Shown: in pieces, positions 15,845-24,928 of the stretch
Position numbering within the stretch: the stretch's first letter is position 1
How the letters are laid out: every line of letters starts with the position of its first letter
Assembly: GCA_910588545.1 (NCBI GenBank)
Contig: CAJUOU010000003.1
Span: 62,001-126,000 of the forward strand
Source of the DNA: an uncultured Christensenellaceae bacterium
GTDB lineage: Bacteria > Bacillota > Clostridia > Christensenellales > UBA3700
DNA: 64,000 bases
Direction of reading: 5' to 3'
Notes under the pieces: model-generated
Databases searched by the model: none
Seen by the model: the letters and a program-made list of their open reading frames with translations, nothing else
What the model was told of the DNA's origin: nothing
Made by a program: the position numbers and the translations under genes

Positions 15845-18643
15845 TTAAAAGAATAAGTTTATCATAAGTAATTTATCTATTACATTTCTTACAATTTCTG
15901 CATCTGCAGATGTTACATTGCCTTTGTTGACTACCATGCTTGCCAGCTTCTTTTCCGTACTCAAACTTTGGTATAATGTATCGTCACTTGCTAATTGTCT
16001 TAGGTATGATACATCGCTTGCACTTATCCTGCCGTCTCCGTTCACATCCCCTAATACGGATAAAGTTATTCTTTCCACTTTACTACCCGATTGGTACTCC
16101 ATATACCAACCTGTTCCAATAGCTAACTCTTTGCCGTTATTCAGTAAATTTTCATTCACATTAGCATTGCCTTTGTCATATATTAACATGCCTTTACTGT
16201 TGTATATTTGCAACTTGGTTATATCAAACATTAAATTATTGACAAATTCGTTTACGCTTGTATTAGGAGTAATATTGCCTAAAATCAATTTGCCGTTGTT
16301 ATTTGTTGCAACTACTTCGCTATCATTTACCAATCGATAAATACCATTTTCCCTATAACTTTTTCTAACCAATTTATCTCCGTCCTGTTCCAAATATAAA
16401 AAGTCATAAATGCCGTTTTTAATCATACTTTTATCTTCGATTGTGTAGGTTAAACTTATCTCCTCCGTTCCGCCTGTTGCCCACTCGTAATTACTCGTGT
16501 CTTTAATAGTTATTTTTGCGGTATGAACACCTGCCGTCTTAGCCTTATTTCCCTCGATTTCCATTTTGTCATCATCAAAATTATCTGGCGTAAATACATG
16601 TTCCTCTCCGTCCAAAATGTAGTTTGCACTTCCGCTTGGAGCAGTCAATTTTGCTTTTGTAATATTATAATATTTTGTATTTGAGGAAGCTTTTATCTTA
16701 TAGTTTTTATTGCTTAAGGCAATGGCTACAGCTTTATACCCGCTACCTGCATTTATATTGCCGCCTTGTATGGTAACAGTACACTCGCTATCCTCCGCTA
16801 TGCTTGCGGCTGGGCTTTGCACTTTTCCGTTATATACCAGATTGTCATTATTCCATACTACATTTACTTCCTTAGGCAAAATGGTAAACATAAATGTAGG
16901 ATTTTTATAATTACCTGCAGAATAAAAAGCATAACTTCCCGCATCCCTCAATGTACGACTTGTAAATGGAGCATCTTCTCCTTGCATATAAATTTCGCCT
17001 GTTGCGGAAATTACATAATCACGCCCCGTGTAGTTTACTGTCGCATTAGACCCGCCGTTTGTTTGACCACCTGTCCACTTCCAAGTCAAGTCGGTAGCAG
17101 TATTATCTTCATCTTTCAAAATAGCCTCTGTGCCCGAAGTGCCTATTCGTTTATTGCTGTTTGAAAAGAAATATCTGCTTGGAGTGATATCGTAATTGCC
17201 ACCTGTATAATATCCGTAGGTAAATTCTCCTGTGTAATCGCTACTCAACAAAACACCGACATGTGTTGTACTACTTGAAGTAGCCAATTTTCCTACTACC
17301 CTAATCCTCTCGCCTTTTGTCAAAAAAACATCTGCAGCACCGCTTGAGTTTGTATTATTATAAATTTGAGCACCTGCACCGATTGCAATAGTACCGTATG
17401 CACTGGTTACAGCGTGGTGTGTATTTATACCTGCTCCGTCCTTAGCAGAAATATTATTGTAAATTTTGCAGTTTCTTATAATAACATCACTTGACACAAT
17501 AGTAATAGCTCCGTATGTATCAAAACTATTATTCCTAATTTCGCCGCCATTAAAATTAAATGTACCCACTTGCGTGTAAACTACTCCTGCACCGCTTTTA
17601 TTAGCCAAATCATTCATAAAATAATTTCTTTCTATTATACCGTCGTCCATATTGAACTCTTTACAAACAACACGCATAGCGCATCCCCATCCATGGGCGG
17701 CATTTCTAGATATTAATCCACCGGTTATATTTACCGTAGATTTGTCATTATAAGCACTTATGGCTCCACCCGTATCAATAGCAGAATTATTATGTATAAT
17801 TCCTCCGTTAATTTGCAATTTTTTTGCTTGAAAATTTATTGCTCCGCCATCCCCTGAAATTATTCCATTATGTACGCCGATTGCTTGGTTATTAATTATC
17901 ATTCCGCTATTAATTGTAATCGAGCTGTTTATTCCGGAATAAATAGCACCTCCTCCTTGCGAGCCTTGTGCAATATTTCCGTAAATCATCCCGCCGTTCA
18001 TCTCAAAGTAGCCCTCGTAGCTAACAACTAGTGCTCCACCGTCATTTGTAATATATCCGCCTGTTATACCACCCGCACCATAACTTTGCAAATTTGATTC
18101 CGGATTTTTATTATACGCATCCAAAACTTTTTGCTCATCGTATTTACTATCCATAAGAATCAAATTGCCCCTTACATACATAACATTACCCCAATTAACC
18201 GCTACAGTCAATTTTCTGTCAATTTTAAAACCATTTAAATCCAATGTAATTGTCGCTCCTTCCGGAACAGCAATGCTACCATTGAAAAAGCTATTTTCAT
18301 AACTGCCAAAATAGTTATTGCCGCTAGTAGGAGCAATCCAATCCCTTGACAATACAACTTTGATATGCAAGCCTTCCAATGACTCGACAATTACGTCATT
18401 CCACTCTTCGGCAATCTCTTCACAAGTAGTTCCTTTAAATATTACTTCCTTATCTATTTTACCGACAGTACTTTTTGTGATATTATTTTTGGAGTCTATG
18501 CTAACATTATCGATATTACTTGTAGGTGCACTTTCCAAAACATTTTTGTTCGCATTTGCAAAAACTACTATCCCGATTAATAATAGACAAGATATTACTG
18601 ACACAAAAAATATTATTCCTGCCCTTTTAATAATCTTTGCCAT
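15845..18643 (-). CDS. Secreted beta-helix surface protein with MBG-like domain and dockerin
   Basis: 932 residues. Signal peptide (MAKIIKRAGIIFFVSVISCL, cleavage near VVFANA). Residues about 90-480 are parallel beta-helix repeats rich in GG and N-ladders (GGAIYSG, INGGIIHNNSAIDTGGAIS, MNGGMIYGN). About 500-720 hold MBG/Ig-like modules (TWKWTGG, NLVYNGKVQSP). The C-terminus is a type-I dockerin-like domain: first Ca-loop DVNGDGRISASDVSYLRQ intact, second (VVNKGNVTSADAEIVRNV) degenerate. No sortase signal. It could be an adhesin or polysaccharide-binding protein that docks to a cohesin. The ATG at 18643 has GGAGG at 8 bp. RNA cassette copy 2 lies directly upstream. Confidence 0.85.
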   Translation of the reverse strand: MAKIIKRAGIIFFVSVISCLLLIGIVVFANANKNVLESAPTSNIDNVSIDSKNNITKSTVGKIDKEVIFKGTTCEEIAEEWNDVIVESLEGLHIKVVLSRDWIAPTSGNNYFGSYENSFFNGSIAVPEGATITLDLNGFKIDRKLTVAVNWGNVMYVRGNLILMDSKYDEQKVLDAYNKNPESNLQSYGAGGITGGYITNDGGALVVSYEGYFEMNGGMIYGNIAQGSQGGGAIYSGINSSITINSGMIINNQAIGVHNGIISGDGGAINFQAKKLQINGGIIHNNSAIDTGGAISAYNDKSTVNITGGLISRNAAHGWGCAMRVVCKEFNMDDGIIERNYFMNDLANKSGAGVVYTQVGTFNFNGGEIRNNSFDTYGAITIVSSDVIIRNCKIYNNISAKDGAGINTHHAVTSAYGTIAIGAGAQIYNNTNSSGAADVFLTKGERIRVVGKLATSSSTTHVGVLLSSDYTGEFTYGYYTGGNYDITPSRYFFSNSNKRIGTSGTEAILKDEDNTATDLTWKWTGGQTNGGSNATVNYTGRDYVISATGEIYMQGEDAPFTSRTLRDAGSYAFYSAGNYKNPTFMFTILPKEVNVVWNNDNLVYNGKVQSPAASIAEDSECTVTIQGGNINAGSGYKAVAIALSNKNYKIKASSNTKYYNITKAKLTAPSGSANYILDGEEHVFTPDNFDDDKMEIEGNKAKTAGVHTAKITIKDTSNYEWATGGTEEISLTYTIEDKSMIKNGIYDFLYLEQDGDKLVRKSYRENGIYRLVNDSEVVATNNNGKLILGNITPNTSVNEFVNNLMFDITKLQIYNSKGMLIYDKGNANVNENLLNNGKELAIGTGWYMEYQSGSKVERITLSVLGDVNGDGRISASDVSYLRQLASDDTLYQSLSTEKKLASMVVNKGNVTSADAEIVRNVIDKLLMINLFF

Positions 18644-18772
18644 AATAAAACCTCCGTTTTTTACCTTACATAGAATAAGTATATCTATGTACAAAATCGA
18701 GGATTTTCGGGAAAGTTTTTTAAAGTTTTTGTAGCTTTTTTGTAAAGCAATTACAAAATGTTTAATTAAACG

Positions 18773-18802
18773 TTGACAAAAGTTTACTTTTGACCCTATA
18801 AT
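18773..18802 (+). promoter_or_regulatory. Promoter of RNA cassette copy 2
   Basis: TTGACA (18773-18778), 18 bp, TATAAT (18797-18802), lying between the two inverted arms. Confidence 0.75.
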
Positions 18803-18808
18803 ATATAT

Positions 18809-18988
18809 ATAAAATGTACATAGATATACTTATTCCATGTACCCAAACTTTACATTAAAGGCAAATATTTAACCCCAATAGTCCCGATTTTTGATAGGAT
18901 TATTGCAGTGAACGGCACTTTTTGCCTACTTTAAACTTTACAAAAAAAGTAACACCCCAAAACTAATCGTTTCAGGGTGTATTTTTTA
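18809..18988 (+). ncRNA. Putative small RNA, copy 2 (about 180 nt)
   Basis: Same architecture as copy 1. The terminator arms are ACACCC (18952-18957) and GGGTGT (18975-18980), followed by ATTTTTTATTT. Between the conserved core and the terminator the copies differ, yet a small hairpin (ACTTT/AAAGT here, AACTTT/AAAGTT in copy 1) is kept, which favours a structured RNA over chance. No protein-coding frame is evident. Confidence 0.55.
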
Positions 18989-19101
18989 TTTAAGTCAATT
19001 TTAAATTTGTCAAAAATTAAGACAAAAAATGGCTTATTTATAAGTTGTTGATAGAAATTTAAGCAATTAAAATCGCCTTGCATAACTGCAGAGCGTTAGA
19101 T

Positions 19102-19467
19102 TTATTGTTTAGCGACAAAATTTTTAACTATTTCAAATATATCATCCGTAATTACATGCTCAATACGGCAAGCATTTTCTTCCGCGCTTTCCTCCTCTGC
19201 ACCTAGTTTTATCAAAGCTTGCATAAGCACCCTGTGTCTTTCAAAAATATTTTCCGCCTTTTGTCGTCCCACATCGGTAAGCACGAGTTCGCCTGTATTT
19301 TTAATTTCTACAAACCCTTTTTTTGCAAGCAGATTGACAGCTTTGGATACACTTGATTTAGCATATCCCAACTCCTCCACAATATCTACCGAGCGGACTA
19401 AACTTTTTTTATTTTTTAAATTTAGTATTGTTTCCAAATACATTTCTTCAGACTCATAAACTCTCAT
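19102..19467 (-). CDS. DtxR/MntR family metal-dependent regulator
   Basis: 121 residues, close to MntR and shorter than DtxR (no SH3-like third domain). N-terminal winged helix (SEEMYLETILNLKNKKSLVR, then AKSSVSKAVNLLAKKGFVEI as recognition region) and a dimerisation domain with likely metal ligands: Glu in SEEMYLE, His in FERHRVL, and Glu-His in CRIEHVITDD. It probably senses Mn(II) or Fe(II) and represses uptake genes. No metal transporter is next to it. I used the ATG at 19467; a TTG 12 bp upstream overlaps the ribosome-site region. Confidence 0.88.
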   Translation of the reverse strand: MRVYESEEMYLETILNLKNKKSLVRSVDIVEELGYAKSSVSKAVNLLAKKGFVEIKNTGELVLTDVGRQKAENIFERHRVLMQALIKLGAEEESAEENACRIEHVITDDIFEIVKNFVAKQ

Positions 19468-19636
19468 ACCAATTCCCAAACCTTTACTATTGTAACATTA
19501 CATATATTTTAACATAATTTTGTTTAAAATGCAATAACAAATTTAATTACCGCATATCTGCAAATTTATACATTATTTTTGTCTGTAATAAAATATCAAA
19601 GTATGTTAATATCACAGCTAATTGTTCGCATACAAA

Positions 19637-19665
19637 AAGCAAGCCTAAAATAAGCCTGCTTAATT
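19637..19665 (-). terminator. Terminator after lemA
   Basis: Minus strand AAGCAGGCTTA / TAGGCTTGCTT with U-run start TTTTTG; 60 bp past the LemA stop. Confidence 0.75.
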
Positions 19666-19720
19666 GTTATTTTAAAATAATCCCCTACCTTAAATAATTA
19701 AGGGATAATGCTATTTAAGC

Positions 19721-20392
19721 TCAACCAAAGAAAGTTCCTTTTGCTTGCTCTTTAATTTCTCTAGATGCAATAAACGGAATTTTAGTTGTATAGCCTTGTT
19801 TTGCTGCAACGATTTGGTTTGTAGGCCATTTAAAGATAGCCATATTCCAACTGTTGATTAAATCGTTATAAGTATCTCTTGCAGCAGTAACTTCCCTTTG
19901 CAAGTAGTTGTTTTGTTGCATAGCACTTTGAATACTTTCGTGTGCTTGCAATTCAGGATAATTTTCCATTGCAAAACGCAAGTTTGCAGCAAATCCATCT
20001 ACCTTTTGAGAAATCTCATTTCTCTCCTCGCCTGTCTCTGGGTGAACGCCCGAACGCAAAGCTGCGATTTGAGTAAATGTATCTTTATCCAAATCAATAG
20101 ATTTGTTTACAAGTTGAGCACAGTTTTGAAGAACGATGACTCTTTGCTCCAAATAGTTGTCAATAGTAGATGCTTGCTTATTGATTTGTTGTTCGATACG
20201 CTTTAATTTGTTATCGGCATTCTTTTTCATAATCATAAATACAACACCCGGAATAATAGCCAAAACCCAAAGCATAATTTCAAATATCTTTGAGCCTAAA
20301 CCTACTTTCGGCGAAATTTGTTTTGCGATTACATTAACTTCACGTCCTTCTTCCATTGGGACATAGTTCATTTCATCCAATTCATTTGCCAT
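19721..20392 (-). CDS. lemA: LemA family membrane protein
   Basis: 223 residues. LemA-type protein: a single membrane helix near residues 35-58 (KIFEIMLWVLAIIPGVVFMI) preceded by an unusually long N-terminal segment, then the four-helix LemA core (NYLEQRVIVLQNCAQLV, LRFAMENYPELQAHESIQSA, TAARDTYNDLINSWN). Function is not well defined; family members often sit with a membrane partner of unknown role, as here. It begins with GGAGG at 8 bp, 78 bp after the upstream 636-residue protein, and ends before a terminator, so the two genes look like one operon. Confidence 0.9.
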   Translation of the reverse strand: MANELDEMNYVPMEEGREVNVIAKQISPKVGLGSKIFEIMLWVLAIIPGVVFMIMKKNADNKLKRIEQQINKQASTIDNYLEQRVIVLQNCAQLVNKSIDLDKDTFTQIAALRSGVHPETGEERNEISQKVDGFAANLRFAMENYPELQAHESIQSAMQQNNYLQREVTAARDTYNDLINSWNMAIFKWPTNQIVAAKQGYTTKIPFIASREIKEQAKGTFFG

Positions 20393-20470
20393 AAAATTTT
20401 ACCTCCTAAGCATAAAAGCCTTTTGTTTTTATTTTAATTGCATAGAACTCTATACAATATTAACCTATGA

Positions 20471-22381
20471 TTAATTATTATTTTGTTTTGTCAAAATATT
20501 TTGCACTGCGTTCATAAATTTTTCTCTGCTACTTTTTACAAAATCTTTGTCCCTCTTTTTCAAAATTTCGTTGATTTTTTGGATAAGTTCGTCTTTTGTA
20601 GCCTTTTTAGGGATAACCACAACCACACCCGAGCAATCTGCTATTGCGGAAAATTCTTCCCCTACAATATTATCATACCTCTTTAACATATCAACTAATT
20701 GAGCGTAAGTTTCATTACTTAAACCGTTAGCATCAAAAATCAAAGCCTCGGTAGTTTTCATAAGTGGGTTATATTCATCCCAATTAACAGGCACGCTGTA
20801 CATTCTTCCGTTACCTGCAACACGCGGCACAAAATCCGTCCTTGTGGTAATGCTGTAAGAATATGCGTAAATCATAATGCAATCTACTTCGCCTATACTC
20901 GATATAAACTTTACTTTAGGGATAACCCTTGTAGCACTTCCTTTTGCACCGATATAATTGTCAGGCAAAATGTTTACTAGCATTTCCGCCTCTCTAGCCG
21001 CGATATTAGTCTCTGAGCTCAAGTCAATATCCATATCATTTGGTTTGAACTGTTGATAAAGCGGTATGCTAAGCAACGGAGCAAGCATAAAATACAAGTT
21101 TTTAAAGAAATTGCAGTTGTAATTGGTAAACATTTGTTTTGCCAAATCCACACTATAAGACGAAATATTCCTGCCTGCAAGCATATCCCATGTATCCCCG
21201 TGATGGGAATATATAGTATTTAGTTTGCCTTGCTTTGCAAAATAAAAATCGTCGCCATAAGGGCTATCTTTAACCAAATCGATGGTATTCCTTTGTGCAA
21301 GCGGAGTAAATAACAATCTAAATTGATTTTCGTTATCTCTGTCAAAAGCCCCAAATAACACATCGAACTCAGTATCCGACATTGCAACAAACGAGCCATC
21401 TCCGTGTTTCATATCATCTTCGGCAATCTTGGCAAGTTTTTTCTCGCCGCGTTTTACCATTCGTTCAATCTGTTTGTCGTCTTTACCATGAGCTTGCGGT
21501 TTTCTTGAAAAATTTAAGTCAGGTGCAGACTCATTGCAATATACCAAAAATGTTTCGGTGTCATAAAAAGGACATGGCTTGGTAACTGTGGCAATCAATG
21601 TTTGACTGTGCGTTACGGTATAAGTTTTTCCTTGTGAGTCACGTCTGGTTTCCGTCCAAGTGACAACCAAACTACCCTCGTATGTCTTCATACCCATTTC
21701 CACTTCAAGCTCCCTTGAAATCACAAAAGGGTTACCCGTGATAGTTCCTACTACCATATTAATTGTGGAACTGTTGTCATTTGAAAAATACGGGAATTTA
21801 TAGTACTTGTGTAAATATACTTCATGCAAAACGCTGTAATATCTATCAATCTGAATTACGGTATCCAAATCATTTACCATATTATTTGTTATATCGCTAT
21901 TAAATAATTTGTTAAGCGGCGCCATTTGTTTCCACGCCTCTTCCAATATCAAATCCGCATTTTGTTTTAAAACTTTAACCACCTCTTTAAGTGCCTTAAT
22001 CTTTTTATTAAGCACTAAAGTTATAGTCAAAATTGAAACAATCATAACAACCGGTCCAATAACAGCGGTCAAAACCCCTGCAAGAATTGAAGAATCAGTG
22101 GTAATAGCGCCGTATATCATGAGTCCACCGATAACTGCAGCAACCCCACCGACAATGCTCAAAAAGATAAGAAAACTTCTCCATCCTCTTAAAGTATGTA
22201 GTTTCTTCTTTTCCTTTTTATATTCAACATCTGCCTCATCATACATTTTGACAGTATTTCTGTTTTTTTCTACATCGATATTACTCTTTTTTACTAAGTC
22301 TTCAAAAGTCTTATCCACAGAATCGTCAAACTGTTTTTGATACCTTGAATATTCTTTTAATGGCTCTAATATCTCTTTCAT
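20471..22381 (-). CDS. Uncharacterised membrane protein in operon with lemA
   Basis: 636 residues. Two hydrophobic helices at about 68-90 and 97-122 follow a charged coiled-coil-like N-terminus; a short loop separates them, so the large remainder (about 500 residues) is cytoplasmic. That part contains patches such as GTITGNPFVISRELEVEMG and SLVVTWTETRRDSQGKTYTV, reminiscent of DUF3137-type proteins that accompany LemA, but I am not certain of the family. It ends in a Lys-rich helix. The start has GAGG at 6 bp and a good promoter lies 45 bp upstream, making it first gene of the lemA operon. Confidence 0.8.
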   Translation of the reverse strand: MKEILEPLKEYSRYQKQFDDSVDKTFEDLVKKSNIDVEKNRNTVKMYDEADVEYKKEKKKLHTLRGWRSFLIFLSIVGGVAAVIGGLMIYGAITTDSSILAGVLTAVIGPVVMIVSILTITLVLNKKIKALKEVVKVLKQNADLILEEAWKQMAPLNKLFNSDITNNMVNDLDTVIQIDRYYSVLHEVYLHKYYKFPYFSNDNSSTINMVVGTITGNPFVISRELEVEMGMKTYEGSLVVTWTETRRDSQGKTYTVTHSQTLIATVTKPCPFYDTETFLVYCNESAPDLNFSRKPQAHGKDDKQIERMVKRGEKKLAKIAEDDMKHGDGSFVAMSDTEFDVLFGAFDRDNENQFRLLFTPLAQRNTIDLVKDSPYGDDFYFAKQGKLNTIYSHHGDTWDMLAGRNISSYSVDLAKQMFTNYNCNFFKNLYFMLAPLLSIPLYQQFKPNDMDIDLSSETNIAAREAEMLVNILPDNYIGAKGSATRVIPKVKFISSIGEVDCIMIYAYSYSITTRTDFVPRVAGNGRMYSVPVNWDEYNPLMKTTEALIFDANGLSNETYAQLVDMLKRYDNIVGEEFSAIADCSGVVVVIPKKATKDELIQKINEILKKRDKDFVKSSREKFMNAVQNILTKQNNN

Positions 22382-22426
22382 TTTCGCCTCGCAAATATAA
22401 ATAAAGCCTTTTTATAATATATTTTT

Positions 22427-22455
22427 ATTTTAACAAATTTATTTGCTTTTGTCAA
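22427..22455 (-). promoter_or_regulatory. Promoter of the lemA operon
   Basis: Minus strand TTGACA (22450-22455), 17 bp, TAAAAT (22427-22432). Confidence 0.75.
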
Positions 22456-22589
22456 GAATTGCAATATATTGTAACATTTAAGTGATTTTTCGTCTGCAAA
22501 ACAACCACTTTTTTACACACAAATAAAGTTTACCCACGATTTTCAACTGTTTTTTTGCAATTTTTCTTTTTGCATTAACTTTGTTAATA

Positions 22590-22625
22590 AAAAATAAAAA
22601 AAGCCCTAATTTAATAGAGCTTTTT
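22590..22625 (-). terminator. Terminator after the small lipoprotein gene
   Basis: Minus strand AAAAAGCTCTA-TTAAAT-TAGGGCTTTTTTT; it begins 8 bp past the stop at 22634. Confidence 0.85.
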
Positions 22626-22633
22626 ATCATAAA

Positions 22634-23140
22634 TTAAAATCCAAAACTAAAGCTTGAAGTCACTGTAGAAGTTACAACTGAACAGCTTGTTACATTTTCA
22701 ACATCGCTCTTGCTTACAGATAAAAGAGTTTGACGAACTTCATAAAACTCAGCCAAATCTTCATCTTTACGATTTCTCGAAAGTTGAATAGTAAGTTTAT
22801 CTCCGTCAACAGCAACTTTCTTAATTTCGTAAGTTTCATAATCAATTACACTATGGCTTAAAACAAGCACGGCTCTTTCCTCAAAAAATTCTTCTGTAAA
22901 TTTTTCTATCTCTTGAATTTCATAGTCCGTTTCTTCTCCGGCCAAAAAAGTTATCAACTCGTCTCTGCTTCTAACAAGTGTTGCTGCTGTATAATCTTCT
23001 GCTCTTCCATGGTCTGCTGTAGAGAAAATAGCAACTTCTTCATCAGTAAATTCGATAGGGGTACCTTTTACACAACCAACTAAGCAAGTCGCTAATATTA
23101 CTACCAAAATTACTATTGTAAACAAACTAAATTTTTTCAT
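22634..23140 (-). CDS. Small predicted lipoprotein, unknown function
   Basis: 168 residues. Lipoprotein signal peptide with lipobox LVGC (Cys at about residue 23), so probably anchored outside the membrane. The mature part is acidic, with alternating helix and strand segments (RDELITFLAGEETDYEI, FFEERAVLVLSHSVIDYETY, VDGDKLTIQLSRNR), and ends in a Ser/Thr/Val-rich stretch. No family recognised. The ATG is preceded by AAGGAG at 9 bp and a terminator follows directly; it looks monocistronic. Confidence 0.8.
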   Translation of the reverse strand: MKKFSLFTIVILVVILATCLVGCVKGTPIEFTDEEVAIFSTADHGRAEDYTAATLVRSRDELITFLAGEETDYEIQEIEKFTEEFFEERAVLVLSHSVIDYETYEIKKVAVDGDKLTIQLSRNRKDEDLAEFYEVRQTLLSVSKSDVENVTSCSVVTSTVTSSFSFGF

Positions 23141-23343
23141 AAAATTAAACTCCTTAAAAAATTGAATTATATTAGATGCTTATCATTATACATAATTTAT
23201 CGAAATTTGTCAAATATTTTGTCTTAATTATTATACATATAACCATTGGTTTGTTAAATTTTGACAATTACATTTACACAAACTATACATAATTGTTTTT
23301 TTTCTAGCCATATATATACTAATATTCAGCATTCAATGTAGTA

Positions 23344-23814
23344 TTATTTATTCAGTATTTCTATCGCTTTTTTCACATGTTCCTCTTCTAGTCCAAACCT
23401 AAAATGAGGCTCGGTTTTTACGTAGTTTGCTTGCAAATCTCCCCAACCATATTGGTAATCATCTATTATCACAAAGCTTTCTACTCCGTCCGCATACTCA
23501 AGCCAATCTTTTATTTCGTTATATCGCTCTGCCATAATCCCCAAATATGGTGTTTTATCATAAATAGTAAGCCCGTATTTAGCAAAAGTATCAACCATGT
23601 ATTTCCCAAAGTTGTCGCACAGAATTTCGTTTTTGTCCCAATGAACACGCCATGTAGTGCTTAAAACAATAACGGCATCTGTGCTATCTACAATTTGCTT
23701 GAGCAAAGGCAATCTGCTCTCGTCAATAAAGTCGCTCCTGCCATCCCGCATACGCAATCTATCAAACTTTATACTATTTAAAACTCCGTCAATATCCAAA
23801 AATATAACTTTCAT
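23344..23814 (-). CDS. HAD-superfamily hydrolase of the RNA-repair-associated type
   Basis: 156 residues. HAD motif I is MKVIFLDIDGVLNS (two catalytic Asp), motif II AVIVLSTTWRVHW (Thr), and the late acidic motif SFVIIDDYQYGW. The pattern fits the small HAD domain first described in Swiss-army-knife RNA repair proteins, often annotated only as HAD domain-containing. The start at 23814 follows GGTGGGG; a longer frame has no ribosome site. Substrate unknown. The neighbours do not suggest a pathway. Confidence 0.85.
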   Translation of the reverse strand: MKVIFLDIDGVLNSIKFDRLRMRDGRSDFIDESRLPLLKQIVDSTDAVIVLSTTWRVHWDKNEILCDNFGKYMVDTFAKYGLTIYDKTPYLGIMAERYNEIKDWLEYADGVESFVIIDDYQYGWGDLQANYVKTEPHFRFGLEEEHVKKAIEILNK

Positions 23815-23955
23815 ACCCCACCTTTGTTGTATAATAACATTATATAACAAAATCAACTTTTTGTTACAATAATTTTCACAATTTTAAAATTACCCCCGAT
23901 TTTCAGGGGCAAAATTATAATTTTATTAAATTCTAATCTTGGTCAATTTGTTTGT

Positions 23956-24764
23956 TTATAATTTTAAAAACAGAAGAATGTTTCTAAACCTTCTTAAATT
24001 GTTATATTTTTGAGCATCCTCGTCATTTACATTAGGCGAAGATATTTTCTCTCCATCCAATTTGATAGTAAACATTACCGTAAAAATCACATTAAATATG
24101 GATGTTATATCCATTGTAATATACAGTTTATCAGTACGTACAAGTATATCGCAGATATCTCTATCTTTTAGTCCTATGTCAAATGAAACGCAATTATAGC
24201 CTCTATCCAATATATTGGAGGCATAATCGGTAGGAACAGGCTTTTTGCTGCTTATGTCAAGCAAAATTTCATTGCTTTTGTCCTTTGCTATTACAGAATA
24301 AATGTCCGCCTTATACATAGGCTTATTTATATAGTCGCTTACTTTCATTACAAATCTAAAATATTTATTGCTTTCATTTTGCTGTAGAACATTGGCATAA
24401 TCAATACTATCGTCCGAATCAAAAGTGGTAATTCTATTGCCTATATCTATTAGCGAATAGTTATTTGTTATATAAACATCATCTTTCTTAAATAATGTGT
24501 CGTTTATCTCATTTTGTCTTTCGTTTTGGCGATAAATCCCCATTGAGAAAAACACACTTGACATTAAACTTAAAAAAGCAATAATCAATGAAGAAATAGA
24601 TAACGCATCATATACGTAGTCGATTTCCTAAAAAAAGCTACACACTGTAATTGCAATAATGTTTACAAACAAAACAATTTCGGAAACAACCGAAAAAGAA
24701 ATCAACATTTTTTTGTTTTTTCCGGTCTTTTTATACCGTCTTTCCTCTTAAATTTCTTTAGCAT
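23956..24764 (-). pseudogene. Broken gene for a two-helix membrane protein
   Basis: The intact stretch 23956-24588 encodes about 210 residues starting mid-helix without a ribosome site. Reading upstream in the same frame, the membrane region continues through an in-frame TAG (24628-24630) into a first hydrophobic helix (MLISFSVVSEIVLFVNIIAI). A one-base shift in an A7 run near 24710 then joins it to a plausible basic start at 24764 (MLKKFKRKDGIKRPEKTKK). One stop and one frameshift suggest a decaying gene or sequence errors. The soluble part (SIDYANVLQQNESNKYFRFV, DILVRTDKLYITMDITSIF) matches no family I know. Confidence 0.65.
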
Positions 24765-24893
24765 ACCTCATTTGTATTCCATTTATAACTATATGTCTAT
24801 TTTAATTATAAACTATTTTTTGCCTTTGTAAATATACAATATTTTACAATAGACTTATATAAAATCATCTTTCATATAAAACATAAAAATTAA

Positions 24894-24918
24894 AAAAGCG
24901 CACCCATATAGATGCGTT
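24894..24918 (-). terminator. Terminator of the tmRNA gene
   Basis: Minus strand CGCATC-TATAT-GGGTGCG followed by CTTTTTTAATTTTT, about 10 bp past the CCA end. Confidence 0.75.
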
Positions 24919-24928
24919 TTAATTGTAA

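Larger units (their letters stand above)
18668..18990 (+). repeat. Intergenic promoter-RNA-terminator cassette, copy 2
   Basis: Second copy of the unit at 6344-6668. Arms at 18668-18692 and 18816-18840 begin 148 bp apart, as in copy 1. The left arm ends 25 bp from the start codon of the dockerin protein, so it overlaps that gene's leader. The segment 18815-18926 differs from copy 1 at one base (18914). A weak reverse promoter is possible between the arms: minus-strand TTTACA (18741-18746), 18 bp, TAAAAA (18717-18722); copy 1 has TTTACT, 18 bp, TATATT at the matching place. Confidence 0.85.

Noticed and set aside
24628..24630. In-frame TAG as recoding or an altered genetic code
   Set aside because: TAG ends the PI-PLC gene normally, and the same broken gene also has a frameshift, so decay or error is simpler.
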